From Niastella koreensis GR20-10 (GTDB lineage: Bacteria > Bacteroidota > Bacteroidia > Chitinophagales > Chitinophagaceae), in the NCBI RefSeq assembly GCF_000246855.1, contig NC_016609.1, forward strand, positions 3,472,001-3,536,000: 64,000 bases of DNA, written 5' to 3'. Both the position numbers and the translations under genes were made by a program. The notes beneath the pieces are model-generated. The model did not search any database. It had not been told where the DNA came from and saw nothing but the letters and a program-made list of their open reading frames with translations. This document shows positions 60,318-64,000 of the stretch, piece after piece (position 1 is the stretch's first letter; every line of letters begins with the position of its first letter).

Positions 60318-63300
60318 TTAGAATGTTACCATTACACCGGTGTTGAAAGAACGCGCCAACGGGTATTTACCATAATCCACGCCCGGGGTCAGGTTAGAAC
60401 CGTTGTTGTAATCCACCTCAGGATTGTAGCCCAGGTATTTGGTAATGGTAAATGCATTGTCAACACCTGCATACCAGCGCAAACCGGCGAGACCGATCTT
60501 TTTGGTAACCGCCAACGCATTCAGGTTAACCCCAATGGTCATATTGGTGCAACGGAAATAAGAACCATTCTGTAAATAGTAATCGCTCAACCGGGTACTG
60601 TTACTTTGCGAGCTGCCACGTGAGCTTCTGTATTCATGACCGTTGCCAGGCTGCGCTTCACTGCGGTAACGCTGATCAATAACAGCATACTGGTTACCGG
60701 AACCTTCCATATTTCTGATATAGTAGTCCTGGCCGTCGATGATGTTGTTGCCCTGTGACCCGTTGAAAGATGCACTGAAGTCGAATAGTTTATAGTTCAT
60801 GTTGATATTAAAACCATACGTAAACTTCGGATAGGGCGAACCAATTACAGTTTTATCAGCATCGGTGATCAGGCCATCGCCATTGGTATCCCTGAAGTAC
60901 AGATCACCTGGATTTAAAGGCGTGGTGGAATAAGTAGAGATAGGGAATGCTTTCATTTTGTAGCCGGGAGGAATTTTATTGCCATTGGCTTTGTACACAG
61001 CCCAGTCGGCATTTACATTGTCCATATCACTCTGGCGAACCATCCCGGCTACTTTCACCCCATAAAAGGAACCAACAGGCTCCCCTTCGCGGGTTACGTG
61101 GGTAATATAGCTTCTTTCAGCACCGGCTACCTGAATTTCGCTGGCGCCCCCCAGGCTGATCACTTTATTTCTGTTAGCCATTATATTACCACTCACGTTC
61201 AAATTGAAATCTTTCGATTGCACTGCTTTTACATCCAGCTGCAGATCGAAACCGGTATTGCGAACATTTGAATTACGCAGGTTGGTGAGCACCTGGGAAC
61301 CACCGGTAACTGCAGAGACGTTTTTAAAGAACAGCAGGTTATACGATTTACTGATATAATAGTTGGCAATGATCGACACGCGATTATGCAGGGTAGTAAT
61401 ATCGCCGCCAAAATTAAATTGCGAGGTAGATTCCCAACCGAGGGTATTGTCTGCAATCCCATTTGCCCAGTTTGAATTGTATACGGTATTGCCATAAACA
61501 ACCCCACCGGAGCCGGTTACACTCTGCTCGTAGCCGTAGTTAGGGATGTTGTTGTTTCCTGTTAATCCCCAGCTGGCGCGCAGTTTCAGCGTTGAGCCTG
61601 CACCTAACCAGTCTTTATAAAACGACTCATTGGAAACAGCCCAACCGGCAGACACCGAACCGAATTTACCCCAACGGTTCTGAGGACCAAAACGGGAGGA
61701 AGCATCAGTACGGAATGACCCCGTCAATGAATAGCGCCTGTCATAACTATATACCACCTGGCCTAAATAAGACACCAGCGTAACGTTTGACTTACCGGTA
61801 TTGGCCACATTAACGCCGGCGGTAGTTCCGGGCGAATTGGTGAGCAGGTAGGAATCTCCCAATGCAGAACCGGCATTGGTGATCTCCTGCGACAGGTCGT
61901 TCGTGAAATCTTTTGCTGCTACAGCCAATACGTCGGTAGTAGTTTGCTGGGCGGTATAACCACCTAATAAATTAAAGCTGTGCTTACCGATCTTTTTATT
62001 GTAATTCAGGGTATACTCCGCCAGCCTGTCCTGGATGTCCGTGTTTTGTGCGGCGGCATTTGCCTGCTTCAACGCATCGGGCGAACCCGGTCCGCTTATA
62101 CCGGCACTTAAATTAGTGGGAAAATAGTATTCATACTTTTCTTTGTATGACTGGCCAGCCAGGTTTACTTTAAAGGAAAGATTTTTCAGGATCTGGTAAG
62201 TTGCACTGGCATTGGCTGTGGTACGAACACCTTTACGGGTAATTTTCACCCGTTGCGCCAGTGCCAATGGGTTCTCAATACCCTGAAATGCATAGGTATA
62301 ACCATCAATCTGTGCGCCTTCATTGGCATACGACAAAGCCGGGCTGCCATCGGGGTTAAAGGCAGGGAAGATAGGTACATATACCAATGCGCCCAGGATA
62401 GGACCCTGGTTAAACCGGCCTTCCTGTACCTCGCGGTTATTAGTGCTGGTTACAAATACGCTGGAAGAGATCTTTAATTTAGGCGATACTTCAGCATCGA
62501 TATTTGATCTGAAGTTAATGCGTTGCTGGAAAGTACTGTTTAAAATTCCAGGTTGATCCAGGTAGCCGCCACTTACCAGGTAACGAATGCCGTTATTACC
62601 ACCTGAGAAAGTAAGATTGTGTCTTGTTACCAGTGCATTATTGTATAACACATCCTGCCAGTCGGTATTATACTTGGGGGCTATTATTTTTTGAGTGGGG
62701 AAATCATACAGGTCTTTAATAATACAAACAGAACAGTTGCCTGCAGTTTGTCCTGATTTGGACACCCGGGTAGCATTGTCATCGGAATAAAATTTATCGT
62801 CCCAGGCCAATCCTTTTGAGATCAGGATGTCTTTGTAGTTGGCATTCCGGCCATTTACAAACAGATCGGTAAACTGGTCGGCATTCATCAGTTTTATTTT
62901 TTTAGCAAGCGACTGACTGCCAAGCTGGAAATCATAGCTCAGTTTTCCTTTACCTGTTTTTCCTCTTTTGGTAGTGATCAGTACTACGCCACCTGATGCC
63001 CGGGAACCATAAATAGCAGCAGAGGCCGCGTCTTTTAATATCTCTATTGATTCAATATCATCGGGGTTAATAAAAACGTCGTTACCTGCTGTAGCAGGAT
63101 TATAGCCATTCGTTCCACCGCCGCCGTTGCCCGGTCCCTGGGTAACGTTACCGCCCACAGGATAACCATCGATTACATACAATGGCTCAGAACTGGCATT
63201 GATAGAGCCAATACCACGCACCCGGATTTTTGCGCCGGAATAAGGCGCGCCACTCACCTGTGATACCTGTACGCCCGCTACTTTACCTACCAGCGCCTGA

Positions 63301-63758
63301 CTGATAGTAGGTGTTGATAGGTTCAGCTCACTGGCTTTTACGCTGGAAATGGCGCCGGTTACATCACTCTTTCTTAATTTCTGATAACCAATAGACACCT
63401 CATCCAGGGTTTTTATATCGTCTTCCAGTTTAACAACAATCACTGATTGGTTTGCCACACTAACTTCTTGTTTTGCAAAACCGGTATAAGAGAAGATGAG
63501 CGTGGTGTTTGCTGCGGCTTCGATGCTGAACTTTCCGCTTTCATCTGTCATCACCGTTTTGTTTGTCTTCTTGTCCTGCACACTTACAGCAGGCAATGGC
63601 AGTCCTTTTGAATCGGTTACCGTACCCGTAACCTTACCGGTTTGCGCCAGTACCGGGGTTCCCATAACCATACAAAGAATGCATGTCCACCACCAGAGGT
63701 GCCGGAAAATGCTTCTGTAACTTGCTGTGAAACGTTTGTGTTGAATTACCTTTCCCAT
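60318..63758 (-). CDS. SusC/RagA TonB-linked outer-membrane transporter
   Basis: The 1146-residue protein has a signal peptide (ending near TPVLAQ, about 39), a CarboxypepD_reg-like domain (about 42-112, VTGTVTDSKGLPLPAVSVQD), a TonB box/plug (about 117-265, LDEVSIGYQKLRKSDVTGA and YGSRASGGVVLITTKRG) and a barrel ending in LARSFNTGVMVTF. The plug carries a Gly/Asn-rich insertion (about 205-220, TQGPGNGGGGTNGYN), and the early barrel has a four-residue Cys pair (GNCSVC, about 343-348) unlike the other SusC proteins here. It has no STN domain. SusD follows after 24 bp and a partial gene precedes it by 37 bp. Confidence 0.95.
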   Translation of the reverse strand: MGKVIQHKRFTASYRSIFRHLWWWTCILCMVMGTPVLAQTGKVTGTVTDSKGLPLPAVSVQDKKTNKTVMTDESGKFSIEAAANTTLIFSYTGFAKQEVSVANQSVIVVKLEDDIKTLDEVSIGYQKLRKSDVTGAISSVKASELNLSTPTISQALVGKVAGVQVSQVSGAPYSGAKIRVRGIGSINASSEPLYVIDGYPVGGNVTQGPGNGGGGTNGYNPATAGNDVFINPDDIESIEILKDAASAAIYGSRASGGVVLITTKRGKTGKGKLSYDFQLGSQSLAKKIKLMNADQFTDLFVNGRNANYKDILISKGLAWDDKFYSDDNATRVSKSGQTAGNCSVCIIKDLYDFPTQKIIAPKYNTDWQDVLYNNALVTRHNLTFSGGNNGIRYLVSGGYLDQPGILNSTFQQRINFRSNIDAEVSPKLKISSSVFVTSTNNREVQEGRFNQGPILGALVYVPIFPAFNPDGSPALSYANEGAQIDGYTYAFQGIENPLALAQRVKITRKGVRTTANASATYQILKNLSFKVNLAGQSYKEKYEYYFPTNLSAGISGPGSPDALKQANAAAQNTDIQDRLAEYTLNYNKKIGKHSFNLLGGYTAQQTTTDVLAVAAKDFTNDLSQEITNAGSALGDSYLLTNSPGTTAGVNVANTGKSNVTLVSYLGQVVYSYDRRYSLTGSFRTDASSRFGPQNRWGKFGSVSAGWAVSNESFYKDWLGAGSTLKLRASWGLTGNNNIPNYGYEQSVTGSGGVVYGNTVYNSNWANGIADNTLGWESTSQFNFGGDITTLHNRVSIIANYYISKSYNLLFFKNVSAVTGGSQVLTNLRNSNVRNTGFDLQLDVKAVQSKDFNLNVSGNIMANRNKVISLGGASEIQVAGAERSYITHVTREGEPVGSFYGVKVAGMVRQSDMDNVNADWAVYKANGNKIPPGYKMKAFPISTYSTTPLNPGDLYFRDTNGDGLITDADKTVIGSPYPKFTYGFNINMNYKLFDFSASFNGSQGNNIIDGQDYYIRNMEGSGNQYAVIDQRYRSEAQPGNGHEYRSSRGSSQSNSTRLSDYYLQNGSYFRCTNMTIGVNLNALAVTKKIGLAGLRWYAGVDNAFTITKYLGYNPEVDYNNGSNLTPGVDYGKYPLARSFNTGVMVTF

Positions 63759-63795
63759 TGTTGATTTTATTTGTGAGTAGTTTTTACTTTAATTG

Positions 63796-64000
63796 CTATT
63801 CCCAGCTGATCTGCATGTTGTTTACATTGTCTTTTCGCGATGAGCTGACCGCTATTCCTTTTGAATCGTTACCGAGGAATGTAAATCCTTCCAGTTCATC
63901 GGTACGGTCAGGGTCTACCACCTTAATTACCTGCTGCGCGCCTGTTTCTATTGATTTATTAAGATCCAGGTAGGTGAAGCGCCACCTTCTACCCTCTATT
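63796..64000 (-). CDS. C-terminal end of an unrecognised protein (5' part outside window)
   Basis: An open frame enters from the right edge and stops with TAG at 63796-63798, giving the last 67 residues. They include RRWRFTYLDLNKSIETGA, VIKVVDPDRTDELEGFTFLG and the end VNNMQISWE. The pattern is beta-rich, as in a C-terminal accessory domain of a secreted protein. It is 37 bp upstream of the SusC gene, so it is likely in the same operon. The family cannot be named from this fragment. Confidence 0.65.
   Translation of the reverse strand, partial: IEGRRWRFTYLDLNKSIETGAQQVIKVVDPDRTDELEGFTFLGNDSKGIAVSSSRKDNVNNMQISWE

Overview
The window looks like chromosomal DNA of a Bacteroidota species, most likely family Chitinophagaceae (Niastella/Chitinophaga-like; family placement is inference). 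The evidence is four SusC/SusD pairs, type IX secretion (T9SS) sorting tails, PorP/SprF-family proteins, FecI/FecR-type regulation, a hybrid two-component regulator of the polysaccharide-locus type, many lipoproteins with short lipoboxes, and TAnnTTTG-type promoter boxes. No tRNA, rRNA, CRISPR array, integrase or insertion sequence was seen.

Layout. 1-7624 (minus strand): a gliding/T9SS surface module of PorP-like, OmpA/PD40, PorP-like, a secreted M43 metalloprotease and the N-terminal part of a SprB-repeat adhesin that runs off the left edge. 7735-17376 (minus): an ECF sigma / FecR / SusC (with STN signalling domain) / SusD uptake locus that ends with a lipoprotein zinc peptidase and a DUF4302 lipoprotein. 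17457-29144 (minus): a PNGase F-like secreted amidase, a membrane-anchored TPR-HTH regulator, a sialidase, SusD and SusC. 29642-32994 (minus): two orphan lipoproteins and a Cache-LytTR membrane regulator. 33162-34579 (plus): two cytochrome P460-fold proteins, the second without a haem motif. 34609-46159 (plus): a complete polysaccharide utilisation locus (hybrid sensor, SusC, SusD, GH2 beta-galactosidase). 46325-47188 (minus): a B3 metallo-beta-lactamase with the GOB-type Gln ligand. 47320-56748 (plus): small lipoprotein, TonB receptor, small membrane protein and a complete RND efflux operon. 56849-64000 (minus): an orphan protein, an SRPBCC protein, a 21-bp periodic repeat tract, SusD, SusC and the C-terminus of a further gene.

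How the genes may work together: PNGase F-like amidase, sialidase and beta-galactosidase are successive activities for stripping complex N-glycans from glycoproteins. With the secreted protease and several SusCD importers, the window suggests glycoprotein scavenging (inference).

The most unusual signal is not a gene. At least thirteen gene 3' ends carry a short degenerate tandem array that overlaps or touches the stop codon. Each locus uses a different word, but almost all have the same 7-bp period (8/9 bp in the TCAAC type). Two form large inverted repeats. A separate tract of about 480 bp near 58.4 kb keeps a 21-bp (3 x 7) register over about 23 units. I know of no description of such a system in this phylum; the nearest analogy I know is the heptameric STRR repeats of cyanobacteria.
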